Below the pieces are notes generated by a model, which worked only from the letters and a program-made list of their open reading frames with translations, made no database searches and had not been told where the DNA came from. A DNA stretch of 64,000 bases, taken from contig OZ245942.1 in assembly GCA_965230065.1 (NCBI GenBank), forward strand, positions 3,286,001 to 3,350,000, given 5' to 3'. How positions within the stretch are numbered: position 1 is the stretch's first letter; each line of letters starts with the position of its first letter. Below, one piece after another: positions 9,561 to 17,821 of the stretch. The translations under genes were made by a program, and so were the position numbers. The DNA is from G965230065 sp965230065. Its GTDB lineage: Bacteria; Bacteroidota; Bacteroidia; Cytophagales; Cyclobacteriaceae.

Positions 9561-9959
9561 TTACTTTCTTTCCTGACATAATTCTATCAATACGCCATTG
9601 GCCGATTTAGGGTGCAGAAAACAGACTAATTTATTATCGGCACCGGGCTTTGGGGCTTCATTGAGTACTTGAACCCCCAATCCCTTTAATCGCTGCATTT
9701 CAGCTTCAATGTCTTCCACTTCAAAGGCTATGTGGTGAATACCCTCTCCTCTTTTCTCAATAAAACGGGCAATAGGGCTTTCCGGGGATGTAGCCTCCAA
9801 TAACTCTACTTTTACATCACCGGCTTCAAAAAAAGAAGTATTTACGGATTCAGAACCCACTTGTTCAATTTTATAATGATCTTTACCCAATAATTGTCCA
9901 AATAATTGATTGGCTTCTTTAATGTTACTTACTGCAATGCCAATATGTTCTAACTTCAT
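9561..9959 (-). CDS. mce: Methylmalonyl-CoA epimerase
   Basis: A 132-residue vicinal-oxygen-chelate protein. Metal-ligand positions are visible: LEHIGIAV at the start, GIHHIAFEVED (about residues 92-102), and Glu in GVLIELCQ near the end. It interconverts (R)- and (S)-methylmalonyl-CoA in propionate/succinate metabolism. The mutase genes are not in this window. It is the first gene of the mce-thiL pair, transcribed from the AT-rich gap at 9960-10326. Confidence 0.9.
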   Translation of the reverse strand: MKLEHIGIAVSNIKEANQLFGQLLGKDHYKIEQVGSESVNTSFFEAGDVKVELLEATSPESPIARFIEKRGEGIHHIAFEVEDIEAEMQRLKGLGVQVLNEAPKPGADNKLVCFLHPKSANGVLIELCQERK

Positions 9960-10326
9960 TTGCTGCGAATTTTGAAACTTTTCAAATTAATAGTAAGTTA
10001 GTATACTTTGTTGAAGGGTAAACTGTTTTGCTGAAAATTGAAGCTAAATTTCTGGCAAATTTTGTTGATTTTTTCCACAAAAAAGTTTTTTCTCCTTAAA
10101 AACAATGTAGGTTAGCAAAGGATAAATGAAACTATATTATCTATAAACCCTTTTAACACAGTTTTATTGAACAGTAGCTGGGTTTTTATACTCAATAAGT
10201 AATACAGTTTAAGCAAAGCGAATAAATTAAAAGTTGCTTATTTTTGCTAAAAATATTTACAGTCAACATAAGTAAGGTTGAATATAAACTTCAACAGCTT
10301 GTTACACAATTTAAAAGTTTATTTAC
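9960..10326. other. AT-rich divergent intergenic region
   Basis: A 367-base gap between mce (minus) and the A-type Fe-S carrier (plus). No ORF or RNA gene is visible. It must carry promoters for both directions. TATTTTTG at 10239-10246 fits the Bacteroidota TAnnTTTG element for the plus-strand gene, but no convincing -33 TTTG sits at the right distance. Confidence 0.5.
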
Positions 10327-10653
10327 ATGATTAATATAACAGATAAAGCCAAGGATAGAATTTCTGTTTTAAGAGCAGAAGAAGGCTATTCTGAAAATCA
10401 TAATTTAAGAGTTTCTGTAAAAGGCGGCGGCTGCTCAGGTCTGATGTACGATCTCCATTTTGACGATCATACCAACGATTCTGATGAAGTTTTTGAAGAT
10501 AAGGGCGTAAAGGTGCTGGTAGATAAAAAAAGTATGTTATATCTGCTGGGCACCACACTGGATTTCTCAGACGGGCTCAATGGAAAAGGTTTCCATTTTG
10601 TGAACCCCAACGCTACCCGCACCTGCGGATGCGGAGAAAGTTTCGCAGTGTAA
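10327..10653 (+). CDS. A-type iron-sulfur carrier (IscA/SufA/ErpA family)
   Basis: A 108-residue HesB/IscA-family protein with the three conserved cysteines: one in GGGCSGLMYDL (about residue 37) and two in TRTCGCGESF near the C-terminus (about 101 and 103). Such proteins deliver Fe-S clusters to apo-enzymes. It is monocistronic, with a strong terminator right after it. Sequence alone does not separate IscA, SufA and ErpA; no suf or isc genes are nearby. Confidence 0.92.
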   Translation: MINITDKAKDRISVLRAEEGYSENHNLRVSVKGGGCSGLMYDLHFDDHTNDSDEVFEDKGVKVLVDKKSMLYLLGTTLDFSDGLNGKGFHFVNPNATRTCGCGESFAV

Positions 10654-10673
10654 CACAACGCGTAAAACACTTC

Positions 10674-10709
10674 AAAAGCCAAAGCCGTCCAATCGGTTTT
10701 GGCTTTTTT
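10674..10709 (+). terminator. Rho-independent terminator after the IscA-like gene
   Basis: AAAAGCCAAAGCCG at 10674-10687 pairs with CGGTTTTGGCTTTT at 10694-10707 (one G-T pair) over a 6-base loop and continues into a T-run. It lies 21 bases after the stop codon and about 60 bases before the next start. Confidence 0.8.
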
Positions 10710-10769
10710 ATTTTTAGGCCATGCCTTACAGAAACCAGAAATATTTTTTAAGCATAAAAGCTTTCAGGC

Positions 10770-12161
10770 ATGCATCAGGAAGAAACAGTGAAGATTTTTG
10801 TTGTGGAAGACGACCCGTCTTATGTGAAGTTTCTGCAATATGTATTAGGGCTGAACCCCGATTTTGAAGTAGTGGTGTTTAACGATGGTAAGTCTTGCCT
10901 CGATAACCTGCACCAAAAACCCAATATCGTAACGCTGGATTATTCCCTTCCGGATATGACCGGGGAGGAAGTAATCGCAAAGATCAAACAGCAGGCACCC
11001 GATGCTTTTGTCATCATTATTTCAGGGCAGGAAGATATTGGTACAGCCGTTCAGTTGTTAAAACTGGGTGCTTACGACTATATCACCAAAGACAAAGAAA
11101 CCAAAAACCGCCTGCTCAATACCATCAACAATGCCCGTAGAAATATTTCGCTGATTCATGAAATAGACGAACTGCGCCAGGAAATTTCTGAAAAATACCA
11201 GTTCAGTAAAAGCATCATCGGTAATAGCCAGCCTATGAAAAAAGTGTTTTCTATGCTGGAAAAAGCGGTGAAAACCAATATTACAGTTTCTATTACCGGC
11301 GAAACCGGAACAGGGAAAGAGGTGGTTGCCAAGGCTGTTCATTACAATTCTGACAGAAAGAAAAAACCCTTTGTAGCTGTAAACATTGCCGCTATTCCCT
11401 CAGAACTTTTGGAAAGTGAACTGTTCGGTTACGAAAAAGGGGCGTTTACGGGAGCTGTTACCCGCCGCATCGGTAAGTTTGAAGAAGCTGAAGAAGGTAC
11501 TATTTTCCTGGATGAAATTGGAGAAATGGCCCCGGCATTACAGGCCAAACTGCTGCGCGTAATCCAGGAACGGGAAGTAACCCGGATTGGCGGTAATAAC
11601 ACGGTAAAATTAAACGCGCGCATGATTGTGGCCACCCACCGCGACCTGGCCGAGGAGGTAAAAAATGGCAATTTCAGGGAAGATTTATACTACCGCCTCC
11701 TGGGCTTGCCCGTGCACCTTCCCCCCCTTCGCGATAGGAGCAACGACATCATTATCCTGGCTAAATACCTGCTCAAACAATTCTGTGAAGATAACAATAT
11801 GCAACCACTGATTTTGAGCAATACAGCCCAGCAAAAACTGTTAAAATACCATTTTCCGGGCAATGTGCGCGAATTGAAGTCTATCATTGAGTTGGGAGCG
11901 GTAATGGCTGAAGGCAATCAAATTGAAGAAGAGGATATCAATTTTAACAGCATTAAGCGGGAAGAAAATTTTGTGATGGAAGAGCTGACCCTGCGGGAAT
12001 ATGTATTTAAGATTATCCGGCATTTTTTGAATAAATATGACGATAACGTATTGCATGTAGCCAAAAAACTGGACATTGGTAAATCAACCATATATCGTTA
12101 TCTAAAAGAGATGGAAGAGGGTGAAAATCAACAATTAGAAAAAACAGAAAACTCATTTTGA
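10770..12161 (+). CDS. NtrC-type sigma-54-dependent response regulator
   Basis: A 463-residue regulator with an N-terminal receiver domain (acidic pair in VVEDDPS, phosphoacceptor Asp in TLDYSLPD at about 54, Lys in ITKDKE at about 106), an AAA+ domain with Walker A GETGTGKE (about 176-183) and the sigma-54 contact loop GAFTGA (about 223-228), and a C-terminal Fis-type helix-turn-helix (VLHVAKKLDIGKSTIYRYLKE). It should activate sigma-54 promoters when phosphorylated. Its last 4 bases overlap the start of the hybrid kinase gene, the likely partner. Targets are unknown. Confidence 0.93.
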   Translation: MHQEETVKIFVVEDDPSYVKFLQYVLGLNPDFEVVVFNDGKSCLDNLHQKPNIVTLDYSLPDMTGEEVIAKIKQQAPDAFVIIISGQEDIGTAVQLLKLGAYDYITKDKETKNRLLNTINNARRNISLIHEIDELRQEISEKYQFSKSIIGNSQPMKKVFSMLEKAVKTNITVSITGETGTGKEVVAKAVHYNSDRKKKPFVAVNIAAIPSELLESELFGYEKGAFTGAVTRRIGKFEEAEEGTIFLDEIGEMAPALQAKLLRVIQEREVTRIGGNNTVKLNARMIVATHRDLAEEVKNGNFREDLYYRLLGLPVHLPPLRDRSNDIIILAKYLLKQFCEDNNMQPLILSNTAQQKLLKYHFPGNVRELKSIIELGAVMAEGNQIEEEDINFNSIKREENFVMEELTLREYVFKIIRHFLNKYDDNVLHVAKKLDIGKSTIYRYLKEMEEGENQQLEKTENSF

Positions 12162-14098
12162 TGCAACAAGAATCCGAACACAACTCGACATTACTTGAGC
12201 ACCTGCTCAATCTTACCAACGATGCTTTTTACGTGGCTGATGATAAAGGGCGCCTACTGCATGTAAATGAAAAAGCGTGCGAAAACATAGGGATGGGCAA
12301 GGCAGCGTTAATGCAAAAGAATATCAAGGAGCTGGATATCAGGTTCAATACTTCCTGGGAAAACATGCTCAGGCAATTACGTGCCCAAAAGAAGGTGGTT
12401 TTAGAAAAGAATGCAGAAAAACCGTGTTTTCCTACTGAAACCAAACTAAGCTATTTTCAATGCGGTGGTTGTGAGTTTATCATTGCGGTGGCCCTGGATA
12501 CTTCCGAAAAGAAAAATGCAGAAGAACTGCTGATGGCCAAAAAAGCCAAAGAACAGTTTCTGGCTAATATGAGCCATGAAATACGTACCCCCATCAACGG
12601 AATTGCCGGTATGCTCAACCTGCTGGCTGATACAGAGGTGTCTGATGACCAGAAGAAATACATCAATGCCATCAGGAATGCTGCTGATAACCTGAAGGTA
12701 ATTATCAATGATATTTTGGATGTTTCGGCTATAGAATCAGGTAAGCTGAAGTTTGAGCAAATTGGGTTCAAAATTGACTACCAGGTGGTGAACGTAGTGC
12801 AGTCGTTTGAGATGCAGGCCAAAGAAAAAGGCATAACCATCCGGCACGAAATAAGCGATGAAGCCAGAATTGTGTTGTTAGGGGACCCCGTTCGCCTGAA
12901 CCAGATATTGATGAACCTCATCGGTAATGCCCTGAAATTTACTTTTGCCGGAGAAATAGTAGTGGATGTAAAAGTTGCTAAAAAGCAGAAAAACAAACTA
13001 TTTGTAGCATTTTCAGTAAAAGATTCGGGTATCGGCATACCAAAAGAAAAACTGGATGTGATCTTTGAAAGCTTCCGTCAGGCCGATGAAAGCGTTACCC
13101 GCCGCTTTGGAGGCACCGGCCTGGGGCTTACCATTTGCAAGCAGTTAACCGAAATGCAGGGGGGCACCATTGCTGTAGAAAGTGAAGACGGCAAAGGCAC
13201 TACTTTTAAATTTGTGATACCTTATGAAACAGGCACCAATGCCGATTTGGTAAGTGTAAAAAATAATGAACCCAGCGGTAGCAAGACTGGGACGGGTTAT
13301 GAACAATTGACGGGCCTTTGTGTATTATTGGTAGAAGATAATGATATCAATCGTATTTATGCTAAAAATACAGCCCAGAAGTGGGGCTGCAGAGTGGATA
13401 TTGCTGAAAATGGCCTCATTGCTGTAGAAAAGGTGCGGCGCAATAATTACGACATTATCCTGATGGACATACAAATGCCGGTAATGGATGGATTTGAGGC
13501 CACAAAATCTATCAGGAATAAGTTTGAAGGGCCAAAAGCCAATGTGCCTATCATTGCCCTTACTGCCAATGCCATCAAGGGAGATAATGAAAAGTGTATT
13601 GAGGCGGGCATGAATGATTATATTTCCAAGCCGTTTGCACCCCGTGACTTATACAATGTACTGCGCAGGTATGTGAAAACTGCCGAAACAATAGAACCTC
13701 AGCGTGTTATTGAGGAAGCTGCATCCGTTGATACCCCTACAACAGCAGCATTCACCGACTTATCTTACCTTAAAAGTGTGTGTGACGGAGACGAGGGGTT
13801 TATCGTGGATATGGTAAGCAGTTTTGTGGCCGATGCCCCTCATATTTTGAAAGAGATGCAGGAGCATAAAAGCAAAAGAAGATGGAAACTTGTTGGTAAG
13901 TTAGCCCACAAACTGAAGCCTTCTGTGCAATTCATGGGAATACATTCCGTAGAAGCTACGGTAAAAGCCATAGAGTCTGATGCTTTTCATTCCAATAACC
14001 TGGGAGAACTGCCGGGCAAGATTGAAGAACTCACGAAAATACTATCACTGGCAATACCAGAGCTGGCGCAAAAACTGGAAGAAGGGTTTAAGGAATAG
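12158..14098 (+). CDS. Hybrid sensor histidine kinase with receiver and Hpt domains
   Basis: A 646-residue protein without obvious membrane segments: a PAS-like sensor (about residues 10-130), HisKA with the phospho-His in MSHEIRTPINGI (about 138), an HATPase domain (NALKF box, GTGLGL about 325), a receiver (VLLVEDNDINR about 390, Asp in LMDIQMPVMDG about 434, Lys in ISKPF) and a C-terminal Hpt domain (KLAHKLKPSVQFMG about 583). It is probably a cytoplasmic phosphorelay kinase that finally phosphorylates the sigma-54 regulator with which it overlaps by ATGA. An NtrC-type regulator paired with a full ArcB-like relay is less common than a simple kinase. Confidence 0.92.
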   Translation: MMQQESEHNSTLLEHLLNLTNDAFYVADDKGRLLHVNEKACENIGMGKAALMQKNIKELDIRFNTSWENMLRQLRAQKKVVLEKNAEKPCFPTETKLSYFQCGGCEFIIAVALDTSEKKNAEELLMAKKAKEQFLANMSHEIRTPINGIAGMLNLLADTEVSDDQKKYINAIRNAADNLKVIINDILDVSAIESGKLKFEQIGFKIDYQVVNVVQSFEMQAKEKGITIRHEISDEARIVLLGDPVRLNQILMNLIGNALKFTFAGEIVVDVKVAKKQKNKLFVAFSVKDSGIGIPKEKLDVIFESFRQADESVTRRFGGTGLGLTICKQLTEMQGGTIAVESEDGKGTTFKFVIPYETGTNADLVSVKNNEPSGSKTGTGYEQLTGLCVLLVEDNDINRIYAKNTAQKWGCRVDIAENGLIAVEKVRRNNYDIILMDIQMPVMDGFEATKSIRNKFEGPKANVPIIALTANAIKGDNEKCIEAGMNDYISKPFAPRDLYNVLRRYVKTAETIEPQRVIEEAASVDTPTTAAFTDLSYLKSVCDGDEGFIVDMVSSFVADAPHILKEMQEHKSKRRWKLVGKLAHKLKPSVQFMGIHSVEATVKAIESDAFHSNNLGELPGKIEELTKILSLAIPELAQKLEEGFKE

Positions 14099-14140
14099 TT
14101 GTAAAAGTTTCAGGTTTTAAGTTTTTTGTTTGAAGTTCAA

Positions 14141-14189
14141 CGCTAAACTTTAACTAAAAACATTAAACTCGACACGCTAAACCTTAACT
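14141..14189. repeat. Short direct repeat at the 3' end of the antiporter gene
   Basis: CGCTAAACTTTAACT at 14141-14155 recurs with one change at 14175-14189. The second copy covers the antiporter stop codon and its last codons, so the repeat supplies the C-terminal VKV residues. It lies between convergent genes. Confidence 0.55.
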
Positions 14190-16165
14190 TTATTGTTTAA
14201 ATCAGAAATGGAAGCGGGGTTGCCCATGATGTACAGCATATCCCCTTTTAAAATTTTTGTATCCGGGTAAATTTCTGTTATAAAATTACCATCCCTTTGG
14301 ATAGAAAGTAAATTTACCCCATACTTTGACCGGAGTTGTGATTCGGAGATGGTTTTGCCTACAATTTCGTTATCACCCTGCTGGGTTCTGATGCAGGTAA
14401 TGTTGATATCCGGTATATTAAGCCCCATAGCCCGGGCGGTACCCGCACTGTAAGGACGCAACATTTCGTAGCTATCTGAGCGGATATCCAGCACAAATTT
14501 TTCAATATTATCCTGAGGAACCAGGTATCTTCTGAGCAAACGGGTAAATATTTCAATAGAGGTTTCAAATTCTTCGGGAATTACCTCCTCGGCCCCCAGC
14601 CGGTGAAATTCATCTATTTCTTTAACATAACGGGTGCGCACAATAATATAAACCGTTTGGCAAATGGCCCGGATATTGGTGATGATGCGCCTGGTGGCCG
14701 CGGGGTCTGATATGGCCACCACGGCTACCCTCGCTGTATATACTTTGAAATGTTCCAACAAAAATTCATTAGCGGCATCACCATAATAAATCGGTTCTCC
14801 TTTGGCCCTTTCTATGCGTACCGTTTCCGCATTCATTTCAATAATCACATAAGGAATATTGGCAAATTTGGCGGCCCGGGCTACATTTCTGCCATTGATG
14901 CCATAACCAATGATGATCACATGGTCTTTCAAATCTTTCAGGTATTCTTCAGACCCATGCATGGTATTTTGCGATTCCATCTGGCTCAGCTTCTGGCGAA
15001 GGGATGTCTTCTGCAATAAACCAATAATCTTATCTGAACTTGACATCACAAAAGGAGTCATGCCCATAGAAAGGATAGAAATAGCCAGGAAGTACTGATA
15101 AACTTCATCCCCCAGCAGGCCGTATTCCATGCCCACTTTAGAAAGAATGAAAGCAAATTCTCCAATCTGGAATAGGGAAAGCCCGGTAAGCAAGGCCGTC
15201 CGCAAGGGATACTTCAAGGCAATAGCCGCACAAAAAGCGATCAACCCTTTTGCAATAACAGCCGCTACCGTAAGCAGCAGAATCATACCCAGATGAGAAA
15301 AGAAAAAAGATAAATCCAGTAACATGCCAATGGATACAAAAAAGAAACTGGTGAATGTTTCTCTGAAAGGAATAACAAACCCGGTGGCCTGATGGCTGTA
15401 TTCTGATTCTGAAATAATCAAACCTGCCAAAAATGCCCCCAAAGCCAAAGACAACCCAATAGAAGAAGTAGCCCAGGCGACAGCAAAGCAAACAACGATC
15501 ACAAATAAGATGAATAATTCACGGCTTTTGGTTTTGGCAATTTCATATAAAACCCTGGGTACCAGGTAACGGGCGCTCACGATTACAGCCACAATCACCA
15601 CCACGGCTTTTAACAAAAGCATCAGCAGGGCAGTGGTAACATTTTCAGCCTCTCCAGCAATTAGGGGCGTAAATAACATCATGGGCACTACAATAATGTC
15701 CTGAAAGATGAGGATAGCCAGGGCGATTTTTCCGTGCGGGCTTCCCATCTCATTTTTTTCCTGCAATACTTTCAGCACAATGGCAGTACTGCTCAGAGAA
15801 AATATAAACCCTAAAAAAACAGCTTCACTTACAGAAAACCCGGTAAAGGAGGCAATGGCTGCTACCAGTAAAATGGTAAGCCCTACCTGCACAAGCCCGC
15901 CGATAAACACAGTATTTTTAATAGCCACAAGGCTTTTTAGTGAAAACTCCATCCCGATAATAAACAGCAGTAGTATCACACCGATTTCTGCGAGCACTTC
16001 TACTTCGTGGGAGGCATGTACCAGTTGTAGCCCATACGGTCCGGCAATGATCCCTGTGATAAGAAAACCCAGAATAGTGGGCATTTTCAGGCGTTGAAAT
16101 AAGTATAGGACAATCACGGAAAGCCCGAGAATGATTACAATATCAGTAAGTAGTGGAATTTGCAT
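14177..16165 (-). CDS. Monovalent cation:proton antiporter, CPA2 (KefB/KefC-like)
   Basis: A 662-residue protein. The first 380 or so residues hold about 12-13 membrane segments with Na_H_exchanger features (GFLITGIIAGPYGL about 34-47, IGMEFSLKSL about 70-79, FQDIIVVPMML about 150). A cytoplasmic RCK/TrkA-N domain follows, with Rossmann motif GYGINGRN (about 418-425), and a TrkA-C domain lies at about 570-655. This is the layout of K+ or Na+ efflux antiporters gated by nucleotide or redox state. It is convergent with the hybrid kinase and has its own promoter candidate upstream. Confidence 0.92.
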   Translation of the reverse strand: MQIPLLTDIVIILGLSVIVLYLFQRLKMPTILGFLITGIIAGPYGLQLVHASHEVEVLAEIGVILLLFIIGMEFSLKSLVAIKNTVFIGGLVQVGLTILLVAAIASFTGFSVSEAVFLGFIFSLSSTAIVLKVLQEKNEMGSPHGKIALAILIFQDIIVVPMMLFTPLIAGEAENVTTALLMLLLKAVVVIVAVIVSARYLVPRVLYEIAKTKSRELFILFVIVVCFAVAWATSSIGLSLALGAFLAGLIISESEYSHQATGFVIPFRETFTSFFFVSIGMLLDLSFFFSHLGMILLLTVAAVIAKGLIAFCAAIALKYPLRTALLTGLSLFQIGEFAFILSKVGMEYGLLGDEVYQYFLAISILSMGMTPFVMSSSDKIIGLLQKTSLRQKLSQMESQNTMHGSEEYLKDLKDHVIIIGYGINGRNVARAAKFANIPYVIIEMNAETVRIERAKGEPIYYGDAANEFLLEHFKVYTARVAVVAISDPAATRRIITNIRAICQTVYIIVRTRYVKEIDEFHRLGAEEVIPEEFETSIEIFTRLLRRYLVPQDNIEKFVLDIRSDSYEMLRPYSAGTARAMGLNIPDINITCIRTQQGDNEIVGKTISESQLRSKYGVNLLSIQRDGNFITEIYPDTKILKGDMLYIMGNPASISDLNNKVKV

Positions 16166-16231
16166 GGCGATTCATAAAATGGTAACAGAACCAGATAAAC
16201 TTAGTGCTCACATAAAGTTATCCATAATACT

Positions 16232-16239
16232 CAAAGTTA
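16232..16239 (-). promoter_or_regulatory. Candidate -7 promoter element for the antiporter gene
   Basis: The minus strand reads TAACTTTG, matching the Bacteroidota TAnnTTTG element, 67 bases before the antiporter start. No good -33 TTTG lies at the expected distance, so this is only a candidate. Confidence 0.35.
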
Positions 16240-16348
16240 GGCGATTAGGCAGTAATTCTGCTATAAGATGCATAAGAAGTGTAATGCTATTCCGACATTT
16301 TTAATGGCATATCAAACTTTACACCTCAGCCAGGCGTTGACATTAGGT

Positions 16349-16582
16349 ATGAATAAAGCGGATAAACTTGTAACGATTGCCACATTCACTGAAGCTACCC
16401 GGGCCCATGTTCTGAAAAGCAAACTGGCTGCCGAAGGTGTTTTCTGTATGGTTGCGGATGGTAATGTGGTACCGTATCTGCCCATTTTCTCCAGCAACCT
16501 GGGCGTACTGGTAAAAGTAATGGAAAAAGATAAGGAAAGGGCTTTGCAGATAATAGATGGACTGCCTCACGGAACTATTTAA
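16349..16582 (+). CDS. DUF2007 small protein
   Basis: A 77-residue protein beginning MNKADKLVTIATFTEATRAH. The pattern VTIATFTEATRAHVLKSKLAAEGV and a later VLVKVMEKDKERALQII match DUF2007 (putative signal-transducing protein family, ferredoxin-like fold). An in-frame ATG exists at 16268, but its 27 extra residues are not family-like, so the downstream ATG is preferred. Function is unknown. Confidence 0.75.
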   Translation: MNKADKLVTIATFTEATRAHVLKSKLAAEGVFCMVADGNVVPYLPIFSSNLGVLVKVMEKDKERALQIIDGLPHGTI

Positions 16583-16638
16583 CTTTTTAAGTGTGACAGC
16601 CTGAGACTTCGGAAGTTTAGGGCATTAATGTTTGAAAA

Positions 16639-16698
16639 GTAGGCATTAGCAGCAGCAGTAGGCAGCCTTTGCATTATTGTTACTGCCGCTGCCTACTG
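16639..16698. repeat. AGTAGGCA-type inverted repeat reaching into the DUF3179 gene
   Basis: CAGTAGGCAGC at 16656-16666 pairs perfectly with 16688-16698 across a 21-base loop; a further AGTAGGCA copy lies at 16639. The right arm is inside the 3' end of the DUF3179 gene and encodes its last residues. A related repeat lies at 56110-56158. Confidence 0.65.
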
Positions 16699-17648
16699 TT
16701 CCTGATAAAAACCTCAGTTTCAGGATGAAACGCATACCAGGCAAACCAGTACAATGTAGTGCCGCTGAGCTTTTTGCTTTCACCATTGGTAATATAGGCC
16801 GAAACGGCTTTCTTGTCAAAGTATATTTTCAGTGATTTCCCCTGAAACGTATCCTTGATTACAGCTTGTTTGGTCTTTTTTAATTCGGGAAAAGGGTAAG
16901 CCTTAAACTTCCCATCTACCTCAATACCGATTACCAGGGTTTTGGCATGATAGTCTTTATTTTTGGCGGTAACCGGAAACCAAACAGAAGGATCTTTATC
17001 ATAGTTCGCATAAGGGGAAGTATCATAATTGCGGGAAAACCCTGTGTCTTCAGAAAGCACCCAGGTGTCCGGGTGGGCTTCTTTCCATTGCGCCCAAGTG
17101 GTATTATCGGTAGGAATCAAAGTTAAATCTTTTCCCCTGAGCTTACCAGCTACGGCTTGCCCCATAATTTGCGACCAGAGGGATTCTGTTTGCCGGTCGT
17201 ACAGCAGCACATCGCTGTTATACAGCAAGCCCGACACCCCAAATGTTTTGGAGCCATCGCCCACTTCGGCAGAAAAAGCCATCCCACTTCCGCATAAGGG
17301 GCAGTAAGTGATTACAACCGCCTGCCCTCTAACCTGATCGTTCACAATCTCGTGCCAGTTGAGGATTTTAATAGGATAAGCCCTGGCTTCTCCATTTACC
17401 GTAATACCCAATATTTTATCGTTTTCTGATAAAAAATCAGCTTCTGTTGCTTTTACAAACTTGGGCTGGTCTATGGAAGGAATACCATCGCGGGGAGGGC
17501 CACCACTCAATATTTTTTCTGGGGGCACCAGTGCATTGGTAACGTTAAACCCGTTTTTTATTACAGGTGCTTCAGTATCTTGTGCAAAAGCTGCAAAGGA
17601 AAATACAAAAAAGAAGAAAACACCGGATAAAAAATTTCGTAATTTCAT
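16680..17648 (-). CDS. Secreted DUF3179 protein
   Basis: A 322-residue protein with a signal peptide (FLSGVFFFFVFSFAAFAQ). It has the DUF3179 hallmark TYCPLCGSGMAF (about residue 125) and the ILNWHEIVND and LLYDRQTESLWSQ regions. The ATG at 17648 is preferred over 17669 because it gives a compact signal peptide. The role of the family is unknown; the paired Cys suggest metal or redox chemistry. The last six residues (NSRQRQ) come from an intergenic-type repeat, so the C-terminus appears altered by that element. Confidence 0.88.
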   Translation of the reverse strand: MKLRNFLSGVFFFFVFSFAAFAQDTEAPVIKNGFNVTNALVPPEKILSGGPPRDGIPSIDQPKFVKATEADFLSENDKILGITVNGEARAYPIKILNWHEIVNDQVRGQAVVITYCPLCGSGMAFSAEVGDGSKTFGVSGLLYNSDVLLYDRQTESLWSQIMGQAVAGKLRGKDLTLIPTDNTTWAQWKEAHPDTWVLSEDTGFSRNYDTSPYANYDKDPSVWFPVTAKNKDYHAKTLVIGIEVDGKFKAYPFPELKKTKQAVIKDTFQGKSLKIYFDKKAVSAYITNGESKKLSGTTLYWFAWYAFHPETEVFIRNSRQRQ

Positions 17649-17737
17649 AGATGTCAACAAATTATACATTTTTGAGAAAGTAAGGATTTCTTTGCCTAAC
17701 TTTTGTCTTGATTCAGACTTTGTTAAAAAAATATTTG

Positions 17738-17796
17738 CCGGACTGGGAAGTCCGGTCTCCGGATAGCCTCCCGGAGATCGGGCTTCTCAGCCCGAT
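17738..17796. repeat. Three tandem hairpins in the leader of the first DPP-IV gene
   Basis: Three perfect stems follow one another: CCGGACT/AGTCCGG (17738-17755, 4-base loop), TCTCCGG/CCGGAGA (17756-17777, 8-base loop) and ATCGGGCT/AGCCCGAT (17777-17796, 4-base loop). They end 25 bases before the ATG at 17822. The GC-rich stems stand out against AT-rich surroundings. They may be stacked REP-like elements or a structured 5' UTR. Confidence 0.75.
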
Positions 17797-17821
17797 AAAA
17801 ATCTAATAAATATTAAAGCCT

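Noticed and set aside
16268..16348. Upstream ATG extending the DUF2007 protein by 27 residues.
   Set aside because: The extra residues are not part of the family and look like intergenic translation.
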